Positions 35,404 through 45,274 of a stretch of 64,000 nt of DNA are shown piece after piece. Source of the stretch: Roseburia hominis (lineage in GTDB: Bacteria > Bacillota > Clostridia > Lachnospirales > Lachnospiraceae). The notes beneath the pieces are model-generated. The model did not search any database, had not been told where the DNA came from, and worked only from the letters and a program-made list of their open reading frames with translations. Numbering within the stretch: the stretch's first letter is position 1; every line of letters begins with the position of its first letter. The position numbers were made by a program, and so were the translations under genes. The stretch is from contig JAETOE010000019.1 in the NCBI GenBank assembly GCA_021771815.1, forward strand, positions 1 to 64,000, given 5' to 3'.

Positions 35404-37119
35404 ATGAGTTACATGGACACTTACAAACAGTGGTGCACAGATCCGTATTTTGACGAGGATACAAAGGCAGAACTTCGCGCAATCGAGGGAAATACGGCAG
35501 AAATCGAGGATCGTTTCTACCGTCAGCTCGAGTTCGGCACAGGCGGACTCCGCGGTGTCATCGGTGCGGGAACCAACCGGATGAATATCTACACGGTGCG
35601 TCAGGCGACCCAGGGTCTTGCGAACTATATCATTTCACAGAACGGTCAGGACAAGGGAGTTGCGATCGCGCATGACTCCAGAATCATGTCCACGGAGTTT
35701 GCGGATGAGGCGGCGCTCTGCTTAAATGCCAACGGTATCAAGGCATACGTGTTCGACAGTCTGCGTCCGACGCCGGAGCTTTCCTTTGCAGTCAGAGAAC
35801 TTGGATGTATCTCAGGTATCGTCATCACGGCGAGCCACAATCCGAGAGAATACAACGGTTACAAGGTATATTGGGAGGACGGCGCACAGATTACGCCGCC
35901 GCACGATAAGAACATCCTTGCCGAAGTGGCGAAGGTGACTTCCTTCACACAGGTAAAGACGATGGAGAAGGAGGCTGCAACGGCGGCGGGACTCTATCAG
36001 GTCATCGGTGAGGAGATTGACGACCGCTATATGGAGGAACTGAAAAAGCAGTCTATCCATCCCGAGATCATCAAGGAGATGGCGAAGGATATCAAGATTG
36101 TATACACACCGCTTCACGGAACAGGAAATCTTCCGGTGCGCCGCGTGTTAAAGGAGCTTGGCTTTGAGCAGGTCTATGTCGTGAAGGAGCAGGAGCTTCC
36201 CGACGGCAATTTCCCGACCGTAGCTTATCCGAATCCGGAATCGCCGAAGGCTTTTGAACTTGCATTAAAACTTGCAAAAGAGGTTGACGCTGACATCGTT
36301 CTTGCAACAGATCCCGATGCGGACCGTCTGGGCATATATTGCAAGGATACGAAGACAGGCGAATATGTGACCTTCACCGGAAATATGTCCGGTATGCTGA
36401 TTGCGGAATATATCTTGAGAGAGCGCACGGCAATGGGAACGATGCCGGAGAATCCGGCGCTTGTTGAGACGATCGTAACGACCGATATGGCGAAGGCGAT
36501 CGCGGCAGCTTACAATGTGAAGCTGATCGAGGTGCTGACCGGATTTAAGTATATCGGCGAGCAGATCAAGTTCTTTGAGGAGCAGAATACCTACCACTAT
36601 GTGTTCGGGCTTGAGGAGAGCTACGGATGCCTTGCCGGAACTTACGCCAGAGATAAGGACGCCTGCGTAGCGGTCATGATGCTCTGCGAGGTGGCTTCCT
36701 GGTGCAAGAAGCACGGCAAGACCCTGTGGGATGCGATGCTCGATATGTATGAGAAGTACGGCTATTACAGGGAAGGGCTTGAGACAAAGACCTTAAAGGG
36801 AATCGACGGCGCGGCGCAGATCGCACAGTTGATGAGCGATTCCCGCACGAACCCGCCGAAGGAGCTTGGCGGTTTTCAGGTGCTTGCGGTCCGCGATTAT
36901 AAGGAAGACACCAGGAAGGATATGACGACAGGCGAGGTGATGACGACCGGGCTGCCGACGTCCAACGTGCTTTACTATGAGCTCTCGGACAATGCATGGT
37001 GCTGTGTGCGTCCGTCCGGCACGGAGCCGAAGATCAAGTACTATTTCGGCGTGAAGGGCGAGAGTCTCGAGGATGCTAAGAAGAAGCTCGCGGCGATCAA
37101 GGACGCGCTGCTCGGTTAG
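35404..37119 (+). CDS. Phosphoglucomutase/phosphomannomutase
   Basis: This 571-residue alpha-D-phosphohexomutase has the catalytic serine loop GIVITASHNPREYNG, the metal-binding loop ATDPDADRLGI, the sugar-recognition loop FGLEESYG and the phosphate-binding loop RPSGTEPKIKYY. It interconverts hexose-1- and hexose-6-phosphates. Within this locus its likely role is to turn mannose-1-phosphate from the GH130 enzymes into mannose-6-phosphate, and also glucose-1-phosphate into glucose-6-phosphate. The ATG at 35404 follows AAAGGAG. Confidence 0.94.
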   Translation: MSYMDTYKQWCTDPYFDEDTKAELRAIEGNTAEIEDRFYRQLEFGTGGLRGVIGAGTNRMNIYTVRQATQGLANYIISQNGQDKGVAIAHDSRIMSTEFADEAALCLNANGIKAYVFDSLRPTPELSFAVRELGCISGIVITASHNPREYNGYKVYWEDGAQITPPHDKNILAEVAKVTSFTQVKTMEKEAATAAGLYQVIGEEIDDRYMEELKKQSIHPEIIKEMAKDIKIVYTPLHGTGNLPVRRVLKELGFEQVYVVKEQELPDGNFPTVAYPNPESPKAFELALKLAKEVDADIVLATDPDADRLGIYCKDTKTGEYVTFTGNMSGMLIAEYILRERTAMGTMPENPALVETIVTTDMAKAIAAAYNVKLIEVLTGFKYIGEQIKFFEEQNTYHYVFGLEESYGCLAGTYARDKDACVAVMMLCEVASWCKKHGKTLWDAMLDMYEKYGYYREGLETKTLKGIDGAAQIAQLMSDSRTNPPKELGGFQVLAVRDYKEDTRKDMTTGEVMTTGLPTSNVLYYELSDNAWCCVRPSGTEPKIKYYFGVKGESLEDAKKKLAAIKDALLG

Positions 37120-37150
37120 AGGGAGAAACTATCATATATTGGGGGATGAC

Positions 37151-39358
37151 ATGATACATTATGACAAGAAGGAGCGTATCTTTAAGCTCGATACGCCGCA
37201 TACAAGCTATATTATAGGCATCGTCGATGAGGAGAACTTTATCGGACATATCTACTACGGACCGAAGATCAGCGATTCGGACGTCGGCGCGCTGATGCGC
37301 ACGGAGGAGGCGCCTTTTGTTCCGTCGAAGAACAATCGTGACAGAAGTTCTTTTCTGGACACTTTTCCGATGGAATATCCGGGAAACGGCGTCGGCGACT
37401 ACAGGGAGAGCGCGGTCGCGGTGCTCGATGCAAACGGCAACACGGCGGTGCAGCCGCTTTATGTGAAGCATGAAATCTACGCGGGGAAGCCGGGGATTCC
37501 CGGACTTCCTGCGACCTTTGCGGAGGAGGGAGACTGCGAGACGCTGGAGATTACGGCGGAGGACGCCGTACTTCATCTGGAAGTAAAGCTTTATTACACG
37601 GCATTTACAGATATAGATATCATCACACGGAGCGTCCGTGTGACCAACCGCGCCGAAGAACCGATATTCTTAACGAAAGTCATGTCGGCGGCGCTTGATA
37701 TGGATGCGGAGGATTACGAAATGCTGACGCTTCACGGCTCGTGGGCGAGAGAGCGTCAGATCGAGCGCAGAAAGATCGGCTATGGCAGACAGAACGTCGC
37801 ATCGGTCCGGGGCGAGTCGTCCCATCAGGAGCACCCGTTCGTAGCGCTGGTGGAGAAGAACGCAAATCAGGAGCACGGCAGAGTGTACGGTTTTCATTTC
37901 ATCTATTCCGGCAATTTTATCGGGCAGGTCGAGAAGAGCCAGTTCGATTCCCTGCGGGTCGTCATGGGGATTCATCCCCAGGATTTCAGGTGGGAGTTGA
38001 AAGAAAATGAAACCTTTTACGCGCCGGAAGTGGTACTGACCTGTTCGGACTGCGGGCTCGGCGGCATGACGCGAAGTCTGCATGATCTGTACAGAGAACA
38101 TTTGATTCGAAGCCCGTACAAGGATAAGGAACGTCCGATCCTGATTAACAACTGGGAAGCGACCTACTTCGATTTTGATACGGAAAAGCTTCTTGCGATT
38201 GCGCGCGAGGCGAAGAAGGCGGGAATCGAGATGCTTGTCATGGACGACGGCTGGTTCGGCTGCCGCAATGACGACAACACGAGCCTTGGAGACTGGGACG
38301 TCAACGAGAAGAAGCTTGCCGGAGGATTGAAGCATCTTGTCGACGAGGTGAACGCCATCGGTCTCAAATTCGGTATCTGGTTCGAGCCGGAGATGATTTC
38401 ACCGGAATCAAAGCTGTACCGCGCGCACCCGGATTGGGCGATCGCGCTGCCGGGGCGGACGCCGTGTCGTTCGCGCAATCAGTATGTGCTTGATCTTTCG
38501 CGCCAGGAGGTAAGGGACTATGTTTATGAGGCGGTCGCTTCTATCTTAAGGAGCGCTAATATCGAATATGTGAAATGGGATATGAACCGTCAGCTTACCG
38601 ATCTCGGAAGCGCCGTTCTTAAGGAGCGCGCGCAGGGAGAGCTTCTACACCGCTATGTGCTTGCGGTCTACGAACTGCAGGAACGTCTGACACAGGAATT
38701 TCCGAACCTTCTGCTTGAGAACTGCTCCGGCGGAGGAGCGAGGTTCGATCCGGGAATGCTCTACTACAGCCCGCAGATTTGGTGCTCGGACGACACGGAC
38801 GCAGTGGAACGCTTAAAGATTCAGGAAGGAACGGCGCTGATTTATCCGCTCTCAACAATCGGGGCGCATGTGTCCGATTGTCCGAATCATACGGTCGGAC
38901 GTGTGACGCCGTTTGCGACCAGAGGAAATGTGGCGCTTGCCGGAACTTTCGGCTATGAGCTGGATATCACGAAGATACCGGAGGAGGACCGCGCGCAGAT
39001 TTCGGGTCAGGTCAGGCAGTACCACAAATATCATTCACTGATACGCAGCGGGGATTATTATCGGATCGCGTCTTATTCCGAGAATCATGCCTACGACTGT
39101 TATGCGGTCGTGGCGAAGGATAAGTCCGAGGCGTTGGTTACATTCGTGCAGGTGTTGAATCGTCCGAACTATCACAGCAGACGCATCCGCATGCAGGGAC
39201 TTGCGCCGGAAAAGCGCTATATGCTTGAGGCGACCGGTGAGATTTATCACGGGGACACCTTGATGCATGCGGGAATCAATATCCCGAATATGTGGGGGGA
39301 TTTCCAGTCCGTATTACTTCATTTTACCGAGGTAATAAACTGTAAAATATCAGATTAG
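37151..39358 (+). CDS. Alpha-galactosidase (GH36)
   Basis: This 735-residue GH36 enzyme removes alpha-1,6-linked galactose, here most likely from imported galactomannan oligosaccharides. The nucleophile is Asp477 in KWDMNRQL and the acid/base is Asp547 in CSDDTDAVER. These positions and the spacing agree with the well-studied bacterial AgaA enzymes. DDGWFG and NCSGGGARFDPG are further family marks. There is no signal peptide, so it is cytoplasmic. The longer frame from 37073 lies in the preceding gene and is rejected in favour of the ATG at 37151 after GGGGGATG. Confidence 0.95.
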   Translation: MIHYDKKERIFKLDTPHTSYIIGIVDEENFIGHIYYGPKISDSDVGALMRTEEAPFVPSKNNRDRSSFLDTFPMEYPGNGVGDYRESAVAVLDANGNTAVQPLYVKHEIYAGKPGIPGLPATFAEEGDCETLEITAEDAVLHLEVKLYYTAFTDIDIITRSVRVTNRAEEPIFLTKVMSAALDMDAEDYEMLTLHGSWARERQIERRKIGYGRQNVASVRGESSHQEHPFVALVEKNANQEHGRVYGFHFIYSGNFIGQVEKSQFDSLRVVMGIHPQDFRWELKENETFYAPEVVLTCSDCGLGGMTRSLHDLYREHLIRSPYKDKERPILINNWEATYFDFDTEKLLAIAREAKKAGIEMLVMDDGWFGCRNDDNTSLGDWDVNEKKLAGGLKHLVDEVNAIGLKFGIWFEPEMISPESKLYRAHPDWAIALPGRTPCRSRNQYVLDLSRQEVRDYVYEAVASILRSANIEYVKWDMNRQLTDLGSAVLKERAQGELLHRYVLAVYELQERLTQEFPNLLLENCSGGGARFDPGMLYYSPQIWCSDDTDAVERLKIQEGTALIYPLSTIGAHVSDCPNHTVGRVTPFATRGNVALAGTFGYELDITKIPEEDRAQISGQVRQYHKYHSLIRSGDYYRIASYSENHAYDCYAVVAKDKSEALVTFVQVLNRPNYHSRRIRMQGLAPEKRYMLEATGEIYHGDTLMHAGINIPNMWGDFQSVLLHFTEVINCKISD

Positions 39359-39374
39359 AAGTGAGGAAGATGAC

Positions 39375-40412
39375 ATGGCAAAGGCGGTAAAACTCGCAGA
39401 TATCGGGGAGCGTCTCGGAGTCAGTACGGTCACGGTGTCAAAGGCGCTGTCCGGGCAAAAGGGCGTCAGTGAAGAACTGCGGGCGAAGATAAAGGAGCTG
39501 GCAGATGAGATGGGCTACAAACAGCCCTCTGCGCAGCGCAGGGAAAAGGCAGGCAGAAGCTATAATATTGGCGTACTGATATCGGAGCGTTATCTCGACA
39601 AATATGATACCTTCTACTGGCAGATGTATCAGCAGGTGGCGACGAAAGCGGTGACAAAGGAATGCTTTACTTTGATGGAAGTCTTGAACGTACAGATGGA
39701 GCGTGAGTGCGAATTGCCGAAGATGGTGCAGGAGCAGAAAGCGGACGGCTATATTATCGTGGGGCGGCTCTATGAGCGTTATCTCACTTTTTTGAATGAG
39801 AAGGTGGACGCGCCGCTTGTATATCTGGATTTCTGCGACGAGAAGGCGGGAACGGATGCGGTGATCTCGGATAGCTACTACGGCGCATACAGTCTGACAA
39901 ATTATCTGTTCGATATGGGACACCGCCGGATCGCCTATGTGGGAACGATTCTCTCTACCGGCTCCATCACGGACCGTTATTTCGGCTATGTGAAGTCCCT
40001 GCTCGAGCATGGGATCGAGGTCAGGGATGATTGGGTGATCGAAGACCGTGATAAAGAGACGGGGGAAATTGACGTGGATCGTCTGATAAAGCTTCCCGAG
40101 GAGATGCCGTCTGCGTTTGTCTGTAACTGCGATCTGACGGCGGGTTATCTGATTAAGAAGCTGCAGGACGCAGGCTACCGCGTGCCGGAGGACGTCTCGG
40201 TGGCGGGGTATGATAATTATCTCTTTCCTGGATTCTGCGACGTGGCGATTACCACATATGAGGTTGATATGAAGGAGATGGCGCGTCGGGCGATTCATAC
40301 TTTGACGAAAAAGATCAACGGAGAGAATTACCGTCAGGGAATCTGCATCGTCGAAGGACATCTGGTCGTAAAGGACAGCGTCGGCAGAATCAGCGAAGGA
40401 AAGAATCAATGA
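39375..40412 (+). CDS. LacI-family transcriptional regulator
   Basis: This 345-residue repressor-type regulator has an N-terminal LacI helix-turn-helix (LADIGERLGVSTVTVSKALS) with the hinge helix region, and a sugar-binding core (YNIGVLISERY, GHRRIAYVG, VSVAGYDNY). It follows the GH36 gene by 16 bp and probably reports on galactose- or mannose-containing oligosaccharides. Targets may include the promoters at 35274 and upstream of the importer at 41744. Its final codons are part of a four-copy 15-bp tandem repeat, and a terminator lies beyond this. Confidence 0.93.
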   Translation: MAKAVKLADIGERLGVSTVTVSKALSGQKGVSEELRAKIKELADEMGYKQPSAQRREKAGRSYNIGVLISERYLDKYDTFYWQMYQQVATKAVTKECFTLMEVLNVQMERECELPKMVQEQKADGYIIVGRLYERYLTFLNEKVDAPLVYLDFCDEKAGTDAVISDSYYGAYSLTNYLFDMGHRRIAYVGTILSTGSITDRYFGYVKSLLEHGIEVRDDWVIEDRDKETGEIDVDRLIKLPEEMPSAFVCNCDLTAGYLIKKLQDAGYRVPEDVSVAGYDNYLFPGFCDVAITTYEVDMKEMARRAIHTLTKKINGENYRQGICIVEGHLVVKDSVGRISEGKNQ

Positions 40413-40462
40413 GAATGTATCAATAAGTGAAGATTCAATAAGTAAAGATTCAATAAATAAAA
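40403..40462 (+). repeat. Four 15-bp tandem repeats across the LacI stop codon
   Basis: Four contiguous 15-bp units share the core ATTCAATAAG. The first supplies the last codons and the TGA stop of the regulator gene. Because the period is a multiple of three, every later unit presents an in-frame TAA at the same position. Confidence 0.88.
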
Positions 40463-40471
40463 AATGAACAA

Positions 40472-41431
40472 TCAGTAGAGCGAAGTTTGCCGGAATTGCA
40501 GTGGTGTGATTCCGGTACTTTTTTTGAATAAATTGATAAAATGTGTTGTGTTCTCGATGCCGACGGCGATGCCCACCTCATGAATGGTCAGAGAAGTAGA
40601 GCGGAGCAGATGCCTCGCAGCACGAATCCGGTTCTGATTGAGGTATTGGAGGGGAGGCTGACCGACACTTTTCGAGAAATCGTGACACAAGCGGTAGCGG
40701 CTGATCCCGAATGTTGCTTCAAGCTCTGCAAGCGGATGCGGATTCTGGTAGTCAGTATCGAACAGAGCCTTCATCTGTGCAACATGTGTGGGAAGCACCG
40801 TATTTGGTTCCGGGGCTGCGCTCTGCGAGAGTGATGACAATACGAGATGAAGCAGAGCGGAAATATGCAGGAGAGAGAGCGAGTCGTCTTTGGGCAGATA
40901 AGCAAGGAGGGAATCGATAAGCTGTCCGAGTACGCCGTCGAGTTCGCTGTGGCTGCGGCAGAAAAAGCCGGATTCTCCACAGATAAACGGAGCATAATCG
41001 GAGAGAAGATCGCCTGTCAGATAGAAGACATCATAAGTAAAAGGCGTGCGCGCGGTTGTGAAACTGCATGCCGTGCCGTATGGGAGGAACAGGATATCGC
41101 CGGCGGACAGTATACACGGCGCTTTTGAATCGGAAGAAGAAACATCGCCGGAGGAAATCTGGTTTCCTTCTATATTAAGCGACCCTTCGCCGGATTTTAC
41201 ACGGCTAAGAATAGCATAGGGCAGGCGCGCCTGCGTGTATCTGACCGGAATGGTGTAGGTGATTTCCCCGCCTGCAGATATGCCGAGCATGTGCGAGGCG
41301 GCAGCGCTCTCCCGGAAGAAAAACATATCACTTGATACACTGCTTATAAAATCATTATTTTTCCCGGATATACTGGAAAAAGAATAAGACTCATTCAAAA
41401 TGGAAATGACAGTTTGTTTCTCCTGATTCAT
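40472..41431 (-). CDS. AraC-family transcriptional regulator
   Basis: This 319-residue regulator has an N-terminal cupin-like domain (LSAGDILFLPYGTACSF) and a C-terminal AraC DNA-binding domain (LAELEATFGISRYRLCHDFS and HEVGIAVGIENTTHFINLFK). It is divergent from the mannan importer gene and is its most likely activator. The ATG at 41431 has AGGAGG just upstream; the frame continues further upstream to 41557 but would cover the promoter at 41456-41484. Confidence 0.9.
   Translation of the reverse strand: MNQEKQTVISILNESYSFSSISGKNNDFISSVSSDMFFFRESAAASHMLGISAGGEITYTIPVRYTQARLPYAILSRVKSGEGSLNIEGNQISSGDVSSSDSKAPCILSAGDILFLPYGTACSFTTARTPFTYDVFYLTGDLLSDYAPFICGESGFFCRSHSELDGVLGQLIDSLLAYLPKDDSLSLLHISALLHLVLSSLSQSAAPEPNTVLPTHVAQMKALFDTDYQNPHPLAELEATFGISRYRLCHDFSKSVGQPPLQYLNQNRIRAARHLLRSTSLTIHEVGIAVGIENTTHFINLFKKSTGITPLQFRQTSLY
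40490..40525 (+). terminator. Terminator of the lacI transcript inside the facing araC gene
   Basis: CCGGAAT and ATTCCGG pair around a 12-nt loop and are followed, after three bases, by seven T. The hairpin lies within the last codons of the convergent AraC-type gene. Confidence 0.72.
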
Positions 41432-41455
41432 AGTGCACGCTCCTCCTATAAAAAT

Positions 41456-41484
41456 ATTATAGCTACTTCCTTGTTTAAAAACAA
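41456..41484 (-). promoter_or_regulatory. Promoter of the araC-type gene
   Basis: On the minus strand TTGTTT and TATAAT are separated by 17 bp. The start codon lies 24 bp beyond the -10. Confidence 0.62.
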
Positions 41485-41743
41485 CAGTTTGCGCAAAGAA
41501 AATAAGTAAAATTAATCTACATAAAAGAAATAAAAATACTAAAATAAGAGAAAACAAAAAAAGATGATATACATTATATACAAAAAGTAAACTTATATTT
41601 TAGCTAATATGTGGAAAGTGCGGAAAAATGCAAGAATGCTATATAAAAAACAAGAATAAATGATGATTAAAAAATGAAATAATATATAATTAAATTAAGT
41701 TACAAAACAAGAGTAACCAAGATAAAAAAGGGAGGAAAATCAA
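41485..41743. promoter_or_regulatory. AT-rich divergent control region of the mannan importer
   Basis: This stretch is far richer in A and T than its surroundings and contains runs of A that could bend DNA. A TATAAT at 41685-41690 with no good -35 may serve the importer operon, as expected for an activated promoter. No coding potential was seen. Confidence 0.4.
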
Positions 41744-43207
41744 ATGAAATTGAAGAAGGTTTTAGCAGTAACCTTAGCAGCCGTAATGACGATGAGCATG
41801 GCGGCATGCGGCGACGATGCAGCGGCAGATAACGGTGCGGCAGCAGAGGGTGGCGGTGCGGCAGTTGACAATGGAGCGGCAGACGGCACAGAGGCGGCGG
41901 ATGCAGGCGCAGCAAACACTGGAGCAGCAGAGGGCGATTTGTCCTACGCGAATATTAAATTAGGCGAGGATTACACAGATCTGACAGCGACTATTACGCT
42001 GTTCAACCACAGAACAGATATGGACAGCGCTGATTACGGCGGAAAGAACTGGGAAAGCTATCTTGCAGATTTCAACGCGGTATACCCGAACATCACAGTT
42101 GAGATCACGACCGATACCAACTACGCGGATGACGCTCTGACACATTTGCAGTCAGGCGACTACGAGACGATCATGATGATCCCGCAGGTAGATAAGGCAG
42201 ACTTAAGCAATTACTTCATATCTTACGGTGATCTTGACACAATGAAAGAGCAGATCAATTATGCAACGACCTGGGAGTACGGCGGAGAGGTATACGGTGT
42301 ACCTTCCACAGCGACAACACAGGGTATCGTTTACAATAAGAAGGTATTCGAGGAGGCAGGCGTTACCGAGCTTCCGAAGACTCCGGAAGAGTTCCTTGCA
42401 GCATTACAGGCAATCAAGGATAACACGGACGCGATTCCTCTTTACACCAACTACGCAGCAGGCTGGACGATGGGTGCATGGGATGCGTACATTGGCAACA
42501 ATGCAACAGGCGATACTACATATATGAACCAGAAGCTTGTTCACACAAAGGATCCGTTCCAGGATTACGGTGATGACACACATGCATACGCAGTATACAA
42601 GATCCTTTACGATGCAGTAGCACAGGGATTGATCGAGGATGACTACTCCACGACAGACTGGGAAGGCTGCAAGGGTATGATCAACAACGGTGAGATCGGT
42701 TGTATGGTTCTTGGTTCCTGGGCTTATCCGCAGATGGAAGCAGGCGGACCGAACGCAGCGGATATCGGATATATGCCGTTCCCGATCACAGTAAACGGAC
42801 AGCAGTACGCATCCGCAGGCGCTGACTATTCCTATGCGATCAACGTAAACGCATCCGCAGACGAGCAGGCGGCAGCGATGGTATTCGTTAAGTGGATGAC
42901 CGAGGAATCCGGTTTCTCTTACAACGAGGACGGACTTCCGGTAGCAAAGAGCAGCACGGATACAAAGCTTGCATTTGAAGGCGTTACTTTCCTTGAGGAT
43001 GAACCGTCCGTAGCAGGCGAAGAGGATCTCTTAAACGAGATGAACTCCGAATCTGAGCTTAACATTAACGCAGGCGGAAACGACAAGATCCAGAGAATCA
43101 TTGAGCATGCTGCCAACGGCGACATGACATTTGATGAGGTTATGGCTGAGTGGAACGAAGCATGGTCCGACGCGCAGGAAGTATGCGGCGTTGAAGTAAC
43201 AGAATAG
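41744..43207 (+). CDS. Oligosaccharide ABC transporter substrate-binding lipoprotein
   Basis: This 487-residue lipoprotein of solute-binding protein family 1 has the lipobox SMAAC (Cys about 22), an Ala/Gly/Asp-rich spacer to about residue 66 and an extracellular sugar-binding domain (ITLFNHRTDMDS, YGVPSTATTQGIVYNKKVFE, MVLGSWAYPQ). By position it is the manno-oligosaccharide-binding protein of the mannan locus, as in Roseburia. GGGAGG precedes the start. A GC-rich hairpin follows and is likely to raise its level above that of the permeases. Confidence 0.92.
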   Translation: MKLKKVLAVTLAAVMTMSMAACGDDAAADNGAAAEGGGAAVDNGAADGTEAADAGAANTGAAEGDLSYANIKLGEDYTDLTATITLFNHRTDMDSADYGGKNWESYLADFNAVYPNITVEITTDTNYADDALTHLQSGDYETIMMIPQVDKADLSNYFISYGDLDTMKEQINYATTWEYGGEVYGVPSTATTQGIVYNKKVFEEAGVTELPKTPEEFLAALQAIKDNTDAIPLYTNYAAGWTMGAWDAYIGNNATGDTTYMNQKLVHTKDPFQDYGDDTHAYAVYKILYDAVAQGLIEDDYSTTDWEGCKGMINNGEIGCMVLGSWAYPQMEAGGPNAADIGYMPFPITVNGQQYASAGADYSYAINVNASADEQAAAMVFVKWMTEESGFSYNEDGLPVAKSSTDTKLAFEGVTFLEDEPSVAGEEDLLNEMNSESELNINAGGNDKIQRIIEHAANGDMTFDEVMAEWNEAWSDAQEVCGVEVTE

Positions 43208-43222
43208 GAAAAAACAGCAGAT

Positions 43223-43251
43223 GAGCCGGGGCTGGCAGTCATCCCCGGCTC
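43223..43251 (+). terminator. Hairpin between binding-protein and permease genes
   Basis: GAGCCGGGG and CCCCGGCTC pair perfectly around an 11-nt loop without a U-tract. It probably stabilises the binding-protein mRNA or gives partial termination. Confidence 0.58.
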
Positions 43252-43303
43252 GAACTGCCAAAGAGCGGTGCAGTGTGTTTTTAAAAGTGGAGGAAGTGTG
43301 AAC

Positions 43304-44332
43304 ATGGCGGAAACGGTTGCAGCAAAAAAAGAAAAAAAGCCATTTAATCTTGTGAAATGGGCAAAGAGCAGAAAAGGACAGCAGGTAATAATCTGCATAG
43401 CATTTATGGTAATTCCGCTGTTACTGCTGTTTACATTTACATATCTGCCGTTCGGCGAGATGGTAAAATTCAGTTTTTATAAAATGAAATATTCGACCCC
43501 GGTCGACAAGCGGGTGTTCGTAGGACTTAAGAATTATATCGACGTATTCCAGAGAGACGATTGCTTTGGAGCGCTGAAATTAAGCCTTTATTACATGGTC
43601 GGAGCGATCATACAGCTTGTGCTGGCACTGTATCTGGCGACGATTCTGAGCTTTAAGGTAAAGGGAGGCAATTTCTTTAAGGGACTGATGTTCTTCCCGT
43701 ACCTGATCAGCGGTATTGCAATCGGATTTATCTTTAAATTTTTCTACACCAGAGGATTCGTGTTCGATACGATCTTACAGTGGTGTGGATTCGAACTTGA
43801 AAATCTTCCATACTGGTTAAAGGATCAGTCCATCAATAACTGGTCTTTGGTGGCTACCTCCGTATGGCGGTACTTCGGACAGAACATGGTGCTCTTCATC
43901 GGCGCGATCATGTCCGTGGATGCGGAGCTTTACGAGGCGGCACAGCTTGATGGTGCAAATAAATTCGAGCAGTTTAAGCATATTATCCTGCCAAGTATCA
44001 AGACGATTGTAACTTTGAACGTGATTCTTTCCATCACAGGTTCCCTGAGTGCATTCGAGCAGCCGTTCGTTATCACAAGCGGCGCGAACGGAACCGGAAC
44101 GTATTTTGTTATCATGAACGAAGTTGCGCATACGAGCCAGAAGGTCGGTCTTGCATCTGCGATGGCAATCGTGCTGCTGATGATTATCTTTGCATGTACG
44201 ATCCTGCAGAAATTGTTCTTTAAATATGTTTTCAGGGACGCCGAGAGCGAGGATGAATCCTACAAGGCAAAGAGAGCGAGAATGAAAGCGGAAAAAGAAG
44301 CGAAGCGTCTGGAAAAGAAAGGAGTGGCATAA
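43304..44332 (+). CDS. Oligosaccharide ABC transporter permease 1
   Basis: This 342-residue permease of the MalF/UgpA type has six membrane helices. The EAA loop YEAAQLDGANKFEQFKHI, which docks the ATPase, is intact. Family 1 binding-protein systems use two such permeases. The ATG at 43304 has GGAGG upstream and gives a charged cytoplasmic N-terminus. The C-terminal tail is strongly basic and acidic (KAEKEAKRLEKKGVA). It is 3 bp from the second permease gene. Confidence 0.94.
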   Translation: MAETVAAKKEKKPFNLVKWAKSRKGQQVIICIAFMVIPLLLLFTFTYLPFGEMVKFSFYKMKYSTPVDKRVFVGLKNYIDVFQRDDCFGALKLSLYYMVGAIIQLVLALYLATILSFKVKGGNFFKGLMFFPYLISGIAIGFIFKFFYTRGFVFDTILQWCGFELENLPYWLKDQSINNWSLVATSVWRYFGQNMVLFIGAIMSVDAELYEAAQLDGANKFEQFKHIILPSIKTIVTLNVILSITGSLSAFEQPFVITSGANGTGTYFVIMNEVAHTSQKVGLASAMAIVLLMIIFACTILQKLFFKYVFRDAESEDESYKAKRARMKAEKEAKRLEKKGVA

Positions 44333-44335
44333 ACG

Positions 44336-45229
44336 ATGGCAAAAGCAAGTACGGTTGCAGCGGCGAGAGCCGTTTCGCATAAAAGAAGAAAACATTATAC
44401 GGTCGGCGGAATCATCTGGCTTATCGTGGAATACGCATCGTTGATCTTTTTCGGACTGTGTGCGGTCGTTCCGGTCATATCCTGTATCATCACAGCGTTT
44501 AAGACTGAGGAAGAATATAAGGCTACAAACGTTATGACGCTGCCGGAGAGCTGGCTTAACTTTGACAACTTCATCAAGGCGTTCCAGTCGGCGGATATGG
44601 GGCGGGCATTTTTAAACTCCGTGATCGTTATGGTGTGCGTGCTGTTAGTCTCCGTTCTCATCGGAACACAGCTCGCCTATGTACTCAATCGTTTTAAGTT
44701 TCCGGGAAACGGGCTGATCCGCAACCTGTTCATGTTCGCATCCCTGCTTCCGGCAGTCGCGATGCAGGTAACGGTATATCAGATCATGACAGGACTTCAT
44801 TTTGTCAATCATTTGTACGGATATATTATCATGATGTGCGGAACGGACGTTATCTCGATTTACATTTTCATTCAGTTCATGGAGAATATTCCGGTATCGC
44901 TGGATGAGTCGGCAATCGTCGACGGAGCGTCCTACTTTACGATCTACTGGAAGATCATACTTCCGCTGTTAAAACCGGCGATTGTGACTTCCTGTATCTT
45001 AAAAGGTGTCGGCGTGTACAACGAGTATTATGCGGCAAACCTCTATTTGCAGAAAAAGGAACTGCGTACCATCGCGATCTCGCTCTATACCTTCGTAGGG
45101 CCGATGGGAAGCCAGTACAACCTGATCTGCGCAGGCGTTATCATTTCCCTGCTTCCGGCGCTGATCGTATTCATTTTATGTCAGAAACAGATATACAGCG
45201 GCATTGCAGCAGGTGCTGTAAAAGGGTAA
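44336..45229 (+). CDS. Oligosaccharide ABC transporter permease 2
   Basis: This 297-residue permease of the MalG/UgpE type is the partner of the preceding gene. It has six membrane helices and the EAA-type loop DESAIVDGASYFTIYWKI. No ATPase gene accompanies the importer. This is normal in Firmicutes, where a shared MsmX/MsmK-type ATPase encoded elsewhere serves several importers. The next gene, the epimerase, starts 45 bp later. Confidence 0.94.
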   Translation: MAKASTVAAARAVSHKRRKHYTVGGIIWLIVEYASLIFFGLCAVVPVISCIITAFKTEEEYKATNVMTLPESWLNFDNFIKAFQSADMGRAFLNSVIVMVCVLLVSVLIGTQLAYVLNRFKFPGNGLIRNLFMFASLLPAVAMQVTVYQIMTGLHFVNHLYGYIIMMCGTDVISIYIFIQFMENIPVSLDESAIVDGASYFTIYWKIILPLLKPAIVTSCILKGVGVYNEYYAANLYLQKKELRTIAISLYTFVGPMGSQYNLICAGVIISLLPALIVFILCQKQIYSGIAAGAVKG

Positions 45230-45274
45230 AATAGAAAAAAGTACAAAAAAGAAATCGGGAAGGAGAAGGATAGG